Below, piece after piece: positions 52,649 through 61,545 of a stretch of 64,000 nucleotides of DNA (its first letter is position 1; every line of letters starts with the position of its first letter). The translations under genes and the position numbers were made by a program. Origin of the DNA: Myxococcota bacterium (GTDB taxonomy: Bacteria > Myxococcota > UBA727 > JABDBI01); the NCBI GenBank assembly GCA_040387835.1, contig JAZKCZ010000001.1, positions 449,444 to 513,443 of the forward strand. The letters are read 5' to 3'. The notes below the pieces were generated by a model. The model was not told the origin of the DNA. It searched no databases and worked only from the letters and a program-made list of their open reading frames with translations.

Positions 52649-54096
52649 CAGTCTAACCCTAAGACAGCAGCCGTATCAGCTCGAATTTTGCGGCATAGCT
52701 CCGCATCATCAACCAAAGACTGACCATAGGAAGGGATGATTTCCTTAAGCCTAGCCAAGTCATTAGGAAAGCATTTTTCCAGCATATTAATGGCGATAAA
52801 AACTGCCGTAGAAGCGCCTGGAGACGCGCCCATCAGACCAACCAGTGAATGGTCCGATGCTGAGATCAGCTCAGTCCCAAATTCCAAAACGCCGCCCTGC
52901 TTGGGGTCTGGCTTTATCACTTGAACGCGCTGACCAGCAACTTCCAATTTCCAATCTTCAGTCTTTGCTTGTGGATAGTATTCTTGTAAAGCGGCAAACC
53001 GATGTTTAGAAGATTGGAATACTTGGCCTATCAAGTATTTGGTCAGACTCATATTCTTCAAGCCTACAGCTATAAGAGACTTTAAATTGCTCAGCTTAAG
53101 TGCTCCGAAGAAATCCCATAAAGAGCCACGCTTTAGGAATTTGGTCGAAAATCCAGCATATGGGCCAAATAGGACAGATCGTTTTCCGTCAATCACGCGC
53201 GTGTCCAAATGCGGTACTGACATCGGGGGTGAGCCGACAGACGCCTTGCCATAAACTTTCGCTTGATGCGCATCGCTGACTGCAGGATTATCGCACCTGA
53301 GCCAGATACCGCTGATAGGGAAGCCTGCGTAGCCTTTTATTTCAGGTATACCAGCCTTCTGGAGCAAGGAGAGCGTTCCCCCGCCGGCACCCAGGAAAAC
53401 AAAACGGGCGCTGGTTGCGCTGGTTTCGCCAGTTTGATTATTCTTAACTTGAACATGCCATCTTCCATCAGATTCTCTATGCACGTGCGTGACATGATGT
53501 AGGTACTGGATTTTAACGCCGGCATCACTCAGATGCTGCATTAAACTGCGTGTCAAAGAGCCGTAATCGACGTCCGTTCCGGTATTCATTCGTGTGGCTG
53601 CCACGATTTCACTGGGAGAGCGCCCCTGCATGACCAGCGGGATCCATTCATTCAGCTTGCTGTGATCTTCTGAGTATTGCATCCCCGCGTAGCAATGATG
53701 CGCGGAGAGCGCCGCATGGCGCTTTTTCAAAAACGCGACATCTTTTGCCCCCCGGACGAAACTCATATGAGGCACTGGATGAATAAAAGTTTTAGGATCC
53801 GAAATGACTTTGCGTTGAACCAGATAGGACCAAAATTGTCGTGACAAATCAAATTCGATATTAACTTCCAAAGCTTTAGAAATATCGACGCTGCCATCTG
53901 AGCGTTCGGGCGTGTAGTTGAGCTCGCAATTCGCCGCATGACCCGTGCCAGCATTGTTCCAAGCATTGGAACTTTCCAAACCAGCATCTTCCAAGGTCTC
54001 GTATATCTCAATACTCAACGCGGGGTTCAGTTCATTCAAGAATACGCCTAAGGTTGCGCTCATGATTCCAGCACCAACCAGAACAACATCCGCCAT
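52648..54096 (-). CDS. mqo: Malate:quinone oxidoreductase
   Basis: 482 residues. The FAD-binding opening (VVLVGAGIMSATLGVFLNEL) is followed by ESSNAWNNAGTGHAANCELN, the Mqo signature, and the late LVGLMGASPGASTA. It oxidises malate at the inner membrane and reduces quinone, replacing or supplementing malate dehydrogenase; fumC in the same window provides the malate. Confidence 0.96.
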   Translation of the reverse strand: MADVVLVGAGIMSATLGVFLNELNPALSIEIYETLEDAGLESSNAWNNAGTGHAANCELNYTPERSDGSVDISKALEVNIEFDLSRQFWSYLVQRKVISDPKTFIHPVPHMSFVRGAKDVAFLKKRHAALSAHHCYAGMQYSEDHSKLNEWIPLVMQGRSPSEIVAATRMNTGTDVDYGSLTRSLMQHLSDAGVKIQYLHHVTHVHRESDGRWHVQVKNNQTGETSATSARFVFLGAGGGTLSLLQKAGIPEIKGYAGFPISGIWLRCDNPAVSDAHQAKVYGKASVGSPPMSVPHLDTRVIDGKRSVLFGPYAGFSTKFLKRGSLWDFFGALKLSNLKSLIAVGLKNMSLTKYLIGQVFQSSKHRFAALQEYYPQAKTEDWKLEVAGQRVQVIKPDPKQGGVLEFGTELISASDHSLVGLMGASPGASTAVFIAINMLEKCFPNDLARLKEIIPSYGQSLVDDAELCRKIRADTAAVLGLD

Positions 54097-54178
54097 AACT
54101 TCCCCCTGCGCCTATTTTAGTTAAGGCGTTTTTCGATTTAGTGTTTTAACCGTAACACCACTACTGAGGGGGTTTCAA

Positions 54179-54274
54179 CTAAGCCCAAAGACGCTGTTCT
54201 CTGAACTCCAGCATTCGATCAATAAAGGCGATAGCCCGTTCAACGGGTTCCGGACCGCCAAAAATGTTGCCCAT
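54179..54274 (-). CDS. Possible 31-residue peptide or gene remnant
   Basis: A short frame (MGNIFGGPEPVERAIAFIDR and 11 more residues) with protein-like composition. There is no Shine-Dalgarno, and it may be the tail of a lost gene. It lies between mqo and the next gene. Confidence 0.2.
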   Translation of the reverse strand: MGNIFGGPEPVERAIAFIDRMLEFREQRLWA

Positions 54275-54289
54275 TGAATATTGCTTAGT

Positions 54290-54634
54290 ATGACAAAGAT
54301 TTTAATGACCTGCCTACTGTCTTTATTATGTGTCCAAACAGCGATGGCCGAGCTGACCGTATCTCCCAAAATACTCGAACGAGCACCCGAAGGGGTGCTG
54401 TTATCGGTTTTAGTGACCAGGGCTACCCCCCACCAGAAACTCGGCCTCTATACCCTGCCCGCCAAGAAGCTTATGGGCATCGGCTTCGTTAATTCAAATG
54501 GCGTTTTACAGTTCCCCTCTGTGTTAATTGCTTACAAAAGCATGGAGCATTTCGAAAATGGTCGCTATAGATTGCATTTGCTCGTGACCGACAACAAAAG
54601 CGAAAATAGAATAATTACTTTGCCAATGATTTAA
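54290..54634 (+). CDS. Small secreted protein of unknown function
   Basis: 114 residues from ATG 54290, with a signal peptide (ILMTCLLSLLCVQTAMA). The mature part is beta-rich with no known motif. It precedes the H-NOX gene by 60 bases in the same direction, but a functional link is not shown. Confidence 0.6.
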   Translation: MTKILMTCLLSLLCVQTAMAELTVSPKILERAPEGVLLSVLVTRATPHQKLGLYTLPAKKLMGIGFVNSNGVLQFPSVLIAYKSMEHFENGRYRLHLLVTDNKSENRIITLPMI

Positions 54635-54694
54635 CTTAGTATCATTTTCGAAAAACTTTGACTTTCAACCGGACACCGGGATACTAGGCAGGGG

Positions 54695-55240
54695 ATGAAG
54701 GGAATTGTATTCAACCTGCTTGAGAGCTATATCGTGTCTGCAGGCGGGCAATCTGCGTATGATGACATCCTTGCTAAATGCAAGTTGCAAACGTCCGAAC
54801 CCTTTGTGGGGCCAGGCACCTACCCTGATTCGGATTTTATGGAAATGGTGGTCAAGGCTGCCGAACATTTGAACATTTCCCTGCCAAATGCTGTTCGCGG
54901 GTTTGGGCGATTCTGCTTCCCCAGACTGGCAAGTAAATTCTCAACTTTTGTCACACCCTTTGAAAATGACCCTAAGGGTTTTTTAAAGACCATTGACAAC
55001 GTTATTCATGTCGAGGTGCGCAAGCTTTATCGAGACGCCATCACGCCGGAATTCGTTATCAGCGATACCGGTCCCAATCAGCTTTTGATGGCTTATAGCT
55101 CTCCTAGAAAGCTTTGCATCTTCGCTGAAGGACTTCTTGACGGCGTTGGCGATTATTTCAAAAAGCCTCTCCAATACACCCAAGCCACTTGCATGCATGA
55201 GGGTGCTCCTGCCTGTAACATCGAGATTCAATTCCTGTGA
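54695..55240 (+). CDS. H-NOX heme-based gas sensor
   Basis: 181 residues, standard length. MKGIVFNLLE at the start, the proximal heme ligand His105 (NVIHVEVRKLY) and YSSPR at residues 134-138 (the Y-x-S-x-R heme-propionate motif) are all present. H-NOX proteins bind NO, some also O2, and regulate a partner kinase. The stop overlaps the kinase start (GTGA), so the pair is translationally coupled. Confidence 0.95.
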   Translation: MKGIVFNLLESYIVSAGGQSAYDDILAKCKLQTSEPFVGPGTYPDSDFMEMVVKAAEHLNISLPNAVRGFGRFCFPRLASKFSTFVTPFENDPKGFLKTIDNVIHVEVRKLYRDAITPEFVISDTGPNQLLMAYSSPRKLCIFAEGLLDGVGDYFKKPLQYTQATCMHEGAPACNIEIQFL

Positions 55241-56805
55241 GCGCTTCCAACTCTGAAAGCGTTTTACAACAGAAAATTGCCATTCTTGAACGGATGATTG
55301 AGGATAGCAGCCGCGATCTTTTCACGGCCAACGTCGATTTGCAAAAACAGGTTTCCCTTTTTGGAAGTCTGCTGGACGCGCTGCAAATCGGTGTGTTAGG
55401 CGAATTGCCTGACGGTACAATCTGTTTTGCCAATGCCTACTTCTGTAGGCTGTTCGATATTAACGGCTCCCCTCAGGAACTGCTGGGATTTCCCCATGCA
55501 CAGATTTCTGGGCTAGAACAAGCAATCCCCCAGGCACGAATATTGGCGGAAGAGATCACTTTAAAAAATGGCAAAATTTGTGAACGCGACTACATCCCGA
55601 TCGTGGATCAAAATAAGCAGTTGATAAACCATCTTTGGATCTATCGCGATGTTACTGACCAACGGAAGCTGGAAACTCAGCTGCGCCAATCGCAAAAAAT
55701 GGAATCCATTGGCCAGCTCGCCGGGGGCATTGCCCATGATTTTAACAACTTGCTGACTGTGATTATCGCTCAGACCGAAACAATCAAAACAGCAAATTCT
55801 GTGAACCCACAAGAAATGGAGCGGATCAAGACCATTTCGACCTGCGCTGAACGGGCGGCAAGCTTAACCAAACAACTACTAGCCTTCAGTCGTCAGGAAA
55901 TAATCCACGTTTCGATTCTCGATTTCAACGCAACCATTGCTAATACAGTGAAGATCTTGAGCCAGCTCATTGGCGAAAACATACAAATCAAATTTCGTCC
56001 GACGAACAATGGCCTTCCTGTCAAGGCAGATAGAAGTCAAATCGAACAAATCTTAATGAATCTGGCTGTCAACGCCCGCGATGCCATGCCCAATGGAGGT
56101 GAGCTGACCATCGAAACCGGCCTTATTGAACTTCCTGAAAAGGGCCGCATGGCCATGCTTGCCGTCAGCGATACAGGCGTAGGCATGGACCAAAAAACCG
56201 TTGAGAAAATTTTTGAACCATTCTTTACCACCAAGGCAGTCGGCAAAGGTACTGGTATGGGCCTGGCAACTGTGCACGGCATTGTTCAGCAACATGGCGG
56301 CTCAATTTCTGCTCAAAGCGAACCGGGTAGCGGAACAACTTTTAAGCTTTATTTCCCGTGTATAGAAAATCAGGTGCCTGCCGAACCAGAATCCATTGTA
56401 CCTTCCATCACTAGCGCGCCCGCAGAAGGGACCGGAACAATTTTAGTCGTAGAAGATGAAGATATGGTCCGTCAGATCGTGGTCGATATCCTACAAAGTA
56501 ACGGATACAAAGTTCTGCAAGCCCCAGATGGCATCGAGGCACTAAAGATTTACGCAACCTATAGCGGCCCCATTGATTTGGTTTTGACTGACGTGATTAT
56601 GCCTAACATGGGCGGAGCCGACCTTGTGGCCAAACTCAAGGCTCAGCACAAAGTCCCCCACACCATGTTTATGTCAGGCTACACCGCAAATACCATCGCT
56701 GAGCAAGGCATTTTGCCGCGAGATGTCAACTTTATCCACAAGCCTTTTGTTAAAAATGATCTACTGCGCGCCGTTCAAGAAGCGATAAAAACTTCAAAAA
56801 CCTAG
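55237..56805 (+). CDS. Hybrid histidine kinase paired with H-NOX
   Basis: 522 residues, GTG start. An N-terminal coiled coil (residues 8-40) and a PAS domain (45-150) precede HisKA with the phospho-acceptor His167 ([11 protein letters not shown]). The ATP domain has [21 protein letters not shown] and [11 protein letters not shown], and a receiver domain carries Asp452 (LTDVIMP). No membrane segment is seen, so it is a soluble kinase controlled by the H-NOX protein. No separate output response regulator is encoded next to it. Confidence 0.94.
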   Translation: MSASNSESVLQQKIAILERMIEDSSRDLFTANVDLQKQVSLFGSLLDALQIGVLGELPDGTICFANAYFCRLFDINGSPQELLGFPHAQISGLEQAIPQARILAEEITLKNGKICERDYIPIVDQNKQLINHLWIYRDVTDQRKLETQLRQSQKMESIGQLAGGIAHDFNNLLTVIIAQTETIKTANSVNPQEMERIKTISTCAERAASLTKQLLAFSRQEIIHVSILDFNATIANTVKILSQLIGENIQIKFRPTNNGLPVKADRSQIEQILMNLAVNARDAMPNGGELTIETGLIELPEKGRMAMLAVSDTGVGMDQKTVEKIFEPFFTTKAVGKGTGMGLATVHGIVQQHGGSISAQSEPGSGTTFKLYFPCIENQVPAEPESIVPSITSAPAEGTGTILVVEDEDMVRQIVVDILQSNGYKVLQAPDGIEALKIYATYSGPIDLVLTDVIMPNMGGADLVAKLKAQHKVPHTMFMSGYTANTIAEQGILPRDVNFIHKPFVKNDLLRAVQEAIKTSKT

Positions 56806-57941
56806 CGATATCCTTGGGGCTCAAATCCCGGAATCACTTTCCTTGGAATCTCTGCCTTCAATAGTCTCTCAATGTCACGCAGCAGCTTGTGCTCGTCCAT
56901 GCAGACCAGCGACACAGCCGCGCCTTCACTGCCGGCACGGCCAGTGCGGCCTATGCGATGGACATAATCCTCAGGGACATTTGGCAGTTCATAATTCACA
57001 ACGTGGGGCAGAAGGTCGATATCGAGACCGCGAGCGGCAATATCGGTCGCGACCAAAACGCGGATACTGCCGGCTTTGAACTCCGCCAGAGCACGGGTCC
57101 GCGCGCCTTGGCTTTTATTGCCGTGAATAGCAGATGCTGTAATGCCATCTTTGTTGAGCTGCTCAGCCAGGCGATTTGCGCCGTGTTTGGTTCGGGCAAA
57201 AACCAACACCTGCTTCCATTTTCCCGACTTGATTAAAAACGATAAAAGCTCGCGTTTACGCTTGCCATCCACCGGATGAATGACTTGAGAAACCAACTCG
57301 GTAGCGGCATTTTGCCTAGCCACTTGGATCATTTTAGGCTCGTGCAGAAAGCCTGCCGCCAAAGTTTTAATCTCATTTGAAAAAGTCGCCGAAAATAGCA
57401 AATTTTGTCGCTTTTTAGGTAAGAGCGCTAAAATCTTACGAATATCCCGGATAAAACCCATGTCCAACATGCGATCGGCTTCGTCCAAAACTAAAATCTC
57501 TACTTTGGAGAGATCAATTGTCCGCTGTGAGACGTGGTCTAGTAAACGCCCAGGAGTGGCAATCACAATATCTGCGCCCCGGCGCAGCCTGTCAATTTGC
57601 GGTCCAATGCTCACGCCGCCAAAAATTACGGCTGATTTCAGAGGTAGATATTTACCGTAAGTGGACACGCTCTCAGCTACTTGAGCGGCCAGTTCTCTCG
57701 TTGGTGTCAGAATCAACGCGCGTGCTACCTGAGTCTTCATGGGAGAGGCGCTCAAGCGTTGCAACAGAGGCAAGGTAAACCCTGCCGTTTTGCCCGTGCC
57801 GGTTTGAGCGCCGGCCAAGACATCAAATCCAGCCAGGATTGTTGGAATAGCTTCTCGCTGGACGGGTGTCGGTTCGGTATAGCCCTGTTCAGTCAAAGCA
57901 CGTTGAATTTCAGCCGAAAGCCCAAAAGTATTAAATGTCAT
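56802..57941 (-). CDS. DEAD-box RNA helicase (RhlE-like)
   Basis: 379 residues with the Q motif, AQTGTGKT (I), PTRELA (Ia), DEAD (II, in [14 protein letters not shown]), SAT (III) and [10 protein letters not shown] (VI). The short C-terminal tail fits RhlE-type proteins, which remodel RNA in ribosome assembly or decay. It shares four bases with the kinase stop. A small ATGCC-GGCAT palindrome lies in its leader. Confidence 0.94.
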   Translation of the reverse strand: MTFNTFGLSAEIQRALTEQGYTEPTPVQREAIPTILAGFDVLAGAQTGTGKTAGFTLPLLQRLSASPMKTQVARALILTPTRELAAQVAESVSTYGKYLPLKSAVIFGGVSIGPQIDRLRRGADIVIATPGRLLDHVSQRTIDLSKVEILVLDEADRMLDMGFIRDIRKILALLPKKRQNLLFSATFSNEIKTLAAGFLHEPKMIQVARQNAATELVSQVIHPVDGKRKRELLSFLIKSGKWKQVLVFARTKHGANRLAEQLNKDGITASAIHGNKSQGARTRALAEFKAGSIRVLVATDIAARGLDIDLLPHVVNYELPNVPEDYVHRIGRTGRAGSEGAAVSLVCMDEHKLLRDIERLLKAEIPRKVIPGFEPQGYR

Positions 57942-58003
57942 CCTATTTACCTAAATGCCAAGGCATCTAAATAAACGGGCCTCGGGTCAGCCACCCTAGC
58001 ACG

Positions 58004-58105
58004 CTATTTTGATTTTTTCTTTTCCAATTTAGCAGCTTTCTTTTCTTTAGGTGTTTTAGCGGGTGCCTTTTTAGGTTCTCTTCTTGAATCTTGTTCTTTT
58101 GCCAT
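58004..58105 (-). CDS. 33-residue lysine-rich basic protein
   Basis: MAKEQDSRREPKKAPAKTPK continues with a KEKKAAKLEKKKSK tail. TAGGAG sits at ideal distance before the ATG. It lies between the helicase and an effector-like gene. The composition suits a nucleic-acid-binding, histone H1-like peptide. Confidence 0.65.
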   Translation of the reverse strand: MAKEQDSRREPKKAPAKTPKEKKAAKLEKKKSK

Positions 58106-58202
58106 ACATCGTTCTCCTAAGGTTGTTTAACCATTATATCACCTACAACAACTTTTTTGCTTTTGGTAATAATAAAACGTCAGATGGTTTATTATTGACA
58201 CT

Positions 58203-59183
58203 ATGGTGAAATCAGTATCTCCTGGACACCCCGAATTGTCGTTCGATCGCGAGCGCTCAGAACCTTTGCAGTCTTCGCAAATAGACAGGCTAGACATAAG
58301 CCCCACGCAACCTGTGACAATCCTTGATGCGCTGAAGACATTGACAGTTCCTCGCGAGATTTTGAGGCTGCATGACAGCCTAACCCATACCACTCCCCTT
58401 GAATCCGAAGCATTTAGCAAAGCTTTGGTGGCTTGCGACCCAAAAAATTTCCCTGATATGAAAACGATTGGTCGTGCACTTTTAATTATCAATCCATCTC
58501 ACCTCAAACGCGCTATTGCTAATAATCTGCTGGCGCACGCAACAGCAGTCAATTCGCAGCTCAATGATCCTCTGTACCCACGGATATCACATGTAATACA
58601 AGACATAGCGGACCATCATGGAAGGGCTGCTAAGTTAGGGCTAACAGTAAAAGAATATTTTGCATTGTTAAATATTCTGGTAACGACAGAAGATACCGAA
58701 ACAATCATTGCAAAACTTCGAGAAGAAGGGCTTAGCGGACTGAACATCAAAGAACTTAAATCTGTTTCCAGGGCCAGTGTACTCGTTGGATTGTCACCGA
58801 TGCACCCACGCCTCGTCGAATTAAAAGACAAAATAATGGCGGTTATCACTGAGAAGCTGACAGATAACATTCACAACACGTTAGCAACTTTAGATTGGGA
58901 TAGGAGCTTTTTAGATCTGGTTAAGCATCGCAATCAACTTTTGAAACTTGAGGCTAGCGTACTAAGCTTTAAGCTGGATAAAACTTTAGAGCAGCCCAGT
59001 ATTTTAACAACGCTAATCAACCATCGACTTCAAGAAATCGAAACATTCAAATCAGCTACAGGCCCCGACTTGCCGCTTGACCTAAACAATGAAAGCGCTC
59101 ATTTAAACTTGAAGTCGCAAGAAGCACTGGCATCGGAATATAGGCGCTATTTGGCGGAGCGTCCTAAGCCACTGACAGATTAA
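58203..59183 (+). CDS. Effector-like soluble protein, unknown
   Basis: 326 residues, no signal peptide or membrane segment. The first 40 residues are hydrophilic and disordered; the rest is helix-rich without a known motif. Its style (a disordered N-terminus before a helical body) resembles translocated effectors, as does the zeta-like protein at 11885, but no delivery signal can be proved. Family not recognised. Confidence 0.6.
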   Translation: MVKSVSPGHPELSFDRERSEPLQSSQIDRLDISPTQPVTILDALKTLTVPREILRLHDSLTHTTPLESEAFSKALVACDPKNFPDMKTIGRALLIINPSHLKRAIANNLLAHATAVNSQLNDPLYPRISHVIQDIADHHGRAAKLGLTVKEYFALLNILVTTEDTETIIAKLREEGLSGLNIKELKSVSRASVLVGLSPMHPRLVELKDKIMAVITEKLTDNIHNTLATLDWDRSFLDLVKHRNQLLKLEASVLSFKLDKTLEQPSILTTLINHRLQEIETFKSATGPDLPLDLNNESAHLNLKSQEALASEYRRYLAERPKPLTD

Positions 59184-59305
59184 AACTAATCCAAATTAAA
59201 ATCGATCCATCCAGACGACCGGGTGCGAGTAAAGAATGAGATTTCCACTGGAGGTTCTTTGTCCTCGGTCGTGAAACCCAAATCCAGTTCGTATTAAGAT
59301 TACTT

Positions 59306-60610
59306 ATGCGACTGACCAGATTTGCTTTTTCAATGCTTCTATCATCAACTTTGGTCGCAGTAATTCCGAATGACCCTCTGCTTCTCCAACAGTGGGCGCT
59401 GGGCCCAGCGGGCATTAACGGCATCAAAGCTCAAGACAAGATGCCAGTGACAAAACTCGTTGCCGTGGGAATCATCGGTACCGGCCTGGATTATAACCAT
59501 CCTGATTTAAAAGATAATATTTGGGTTAACCCTCAAGAAATTCCAAATAACCACATTGACGATGACAACAACGGATACGTCGATGATGTTTACGGAATTA
59601 ATACCATAAATGGCACGGGCGATCCCATGGATGACCATGGCAATGGCACACAAATTGCCGGCATCATCGGTGCGGTTGGTAACAATGGACTGGGCATATC
59701 TGGTGTTATACCTAAAGTTGCGCTGATAAGCTGCAAAGCACTCGACGCAGGTGGCAACGGAACGATTGTTAACACGCTGGAATGCTTAAACTACTTTTTG
59801 GACCTAGTAGCCCGGAACAAGGATGCTTTAACCTTGGTGGCAGTCCATAATTCTTGGTCGAAAAGCGCGCAAAATAGGCCTTATCCCGAAGTGGTTCAAG
59901 AATACCAAAAGCAAGGTATTTTATATATCACTAGTGCAGGTAAAGATGGTCAAGACAACGATCAAATCCCCGTATTCCCAGCCAATTCAATCGAGGCAAA
60001 TGCAATTTCAGTTGGCGCAACCGATCGCTTCGGCGCCTTGGCCAAATTTTCTAATTATGGCAAACACTCCGTGCATGTATTGGCACCGGGCGAGGATATC
60101 ATAACCACTATTTTAGGAGGTAAATTCGCCGTCGTCACCAGCACTTCTGCAGCTGCCGCCATCGTTACCGGCATGGCTGCATATTTAAAGGCAGATCAGC
60201 CTACTCGGGATTATGTCTCTATTAAAAACTTGATCATGGCAGGCGGCGAGCCTATCCCTTCAGCGTCCGCAACCACAATATCCGGCCGCCGAGTTCGCCA
60301 AATAGATTCCAATGGAAGAGGGTCTCTTTCTTGCCACAACCAACTAATTTCAACCCGAACTCAGCCAAAGACCAATGAAGTCACTCTAAAACTCGGCACT
60401 GCTCTACAACTTGCGATCCGCAACATCAACTGTGACCAGCCAGCGCCTCCCCCTGCCTCGACACCACCATATCTCAACGATCTAGGTCAAGATGGAGACG
60501 AAGTTGCCCATGATGGACGATATACAGGCCAATTCAGGCCCACGACCGTAGGCACCTACAAACTACCTTTTTATCAAGATGATATTTTAACTGTTCATGT
60601 TGTGAATTAG
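59306..60610 (+). CDS. Secreted subtilisin-like protein lacking the catalytic Asp
   Basis: 434 residues with a signal peptide. S8 motifs are in order: IIGTGLDYNHPDL (residues 56-68), DDHGNGTQIAG with His111, HNSW with the oxyanion Asn182, and TSTSAAAA with Ser281. The first motif normally reads DTG; here Gly58 replaces the catalytic Asp, which one base change (GAT to GGT) would explain. It may be a pseudo-protease, unless a nearby Asp compensates. A beta-rich C-terminal region follows. It shares its last four bases with the convergent gene. Confidence 0.88.
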   Translation: MRLTRFAFSMLLSSTLVAVIPNDPLLLQQWALGPAGINGIKAQDKMPVTKLVAVGIIGTGLDYNHPDLKDNIWVNPQEIPNNHIDDDNNGYVDDVYGINTINGTGDPMDDHGNGTQIAGIIGAVGNNGLGISGVIPKVALISCKALDAGGNGTIVNTLECLNYFLDLVARNKDALTLVAVHNSWSKSAQNRPYPEVVQEYQKQGILYITSAGKDGQDNDQIPVFPANSIEANAISVGATDRFGALAKFSNYGKHSVHVLAPGEDIITTILGGKFAVVTSTSAAAAIVTGMAAYLKADQPTRDYVSIKNLIMAGGEPIPSASATTISGRRVRQIDSNGRGSLSCHNQLISTRTQPKTNEVTLKLGTALQLAIRNINCDQPAPPPASTPPYLNDLGQDGDEVAHDGRYTGQFRPTTVGTYKLPFYQDDILTVHVVN

Positions 60611-61479
60611 CTTGGACGCTCATGCACCCAAGGTCCGACCCGATTTTCAACCACTTGTCTATATAACAATTTTAAAGCCGGCTCCGTGAGTGATGAAGGA
60701 ATGGCGCTGATACCAAGCTGAACGGCGGCGTCTGCCGTTAACACTTTCATCAAACTGTCGACGCTTTTAGCACCGTCCTTCATATCCCGTGTAGGTAAAA
60801 CAACTTGATTTAGAAGTTTTGAGAATTGTAGATTACGAAATTGCGCCTGCTGCTCATTTTCAGGTTTTAAAGCGTCACTACCTAAAAATAGCCTTTCTAC
60901 GCCTTTTCGGTAGGCAAGCGTTGAGCCTAGCTTTTCTCGCAGGCCCTTACTAAATAAATGTCGTTTCATACTGCTATCTGGAAGCGCCATCTCCGAAATG
61001 CGGTCCGCCACAGATCTAAGATTTTCCTCCGTTGTGGGCTCGAGATGATTGCTTTCCGCTGTTTGCCCGGTTTGAAGTTGTGCACCATATTCAGCCAAAG
61101 CTTGAGTGACATTCACCAGATGGTGGTAGGTTAGCAGCGGATCCAATCGCCCTTCATGTGCGGCTGCCACCAAGCCATCTAATCCGGACTCAGCGATCGA
61201 AAAGGAAACATGTTGTTTGGGAGCCCGCAAGAAACTTTGCGAAGGTTTCAATGACTGTTTCATTCTTTCCACATGTTCGGCAAACGGCGCTTTAAGAAAT
61301 GAAGGTTCGAAGTCCGCTACCCACGATGCGCCGGCAACCACAGCGCTAAATACGCCGATCTTCTTGGCAACCAAGGCCCCGGCGGCATATCTGCCAAATA
61401 CGTCTTGGGACTTAGAGCCGACTGTCTCATCGGTATTCATTCTCACTAAATTGGCTAAGCTTCTGGCGACACCTTTCAT
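60607..61479 (-). CDS. Hypothetical protein in the secreted-protease cluster
   Basis: 290 residues, helix-rich. One hydrophobic stretch near residues 40-57 (KIGVFSAVVAGASWVADF) could be a membrane or hydrophobic segment. There is no recognisable family. It lies convergent to the pseudo-subtilisin and divergent from the metalloprotease. Confidence 0.55.
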   Translation of the reverse strand: MKGVARSLANLVRMNTDETVGSKSQDVFGRYAAGALVAKKIGVFSAVVAGASWVADFEPSFLKAPFAEHVERMKQSLKPSQSFLRAPKQHVSFSIAESGLDGLVAAAHEGRLDPLLTYHHLVNVTQALAEYGAQLQTGQTAESNHLEPTTEENLRSVADRISEMALPDSSMKRHLFSKGLREKLGSTLAYRKGVERLFLGSDALKPENEQQAQFRNLQFSKLLNQVVLPTRDMKDGAKSVDSLMKVLTADAAVQLGISAIPSSLTEPALKLLYRQVVENRVGPWVHERPS

Positions 61480-61545
61480 GGTTCCAACTATAACATGCTA
61501 CCACCAGGGAATGAGCCGTCACTTTGAACGGCTGCTAAAGCCAAG

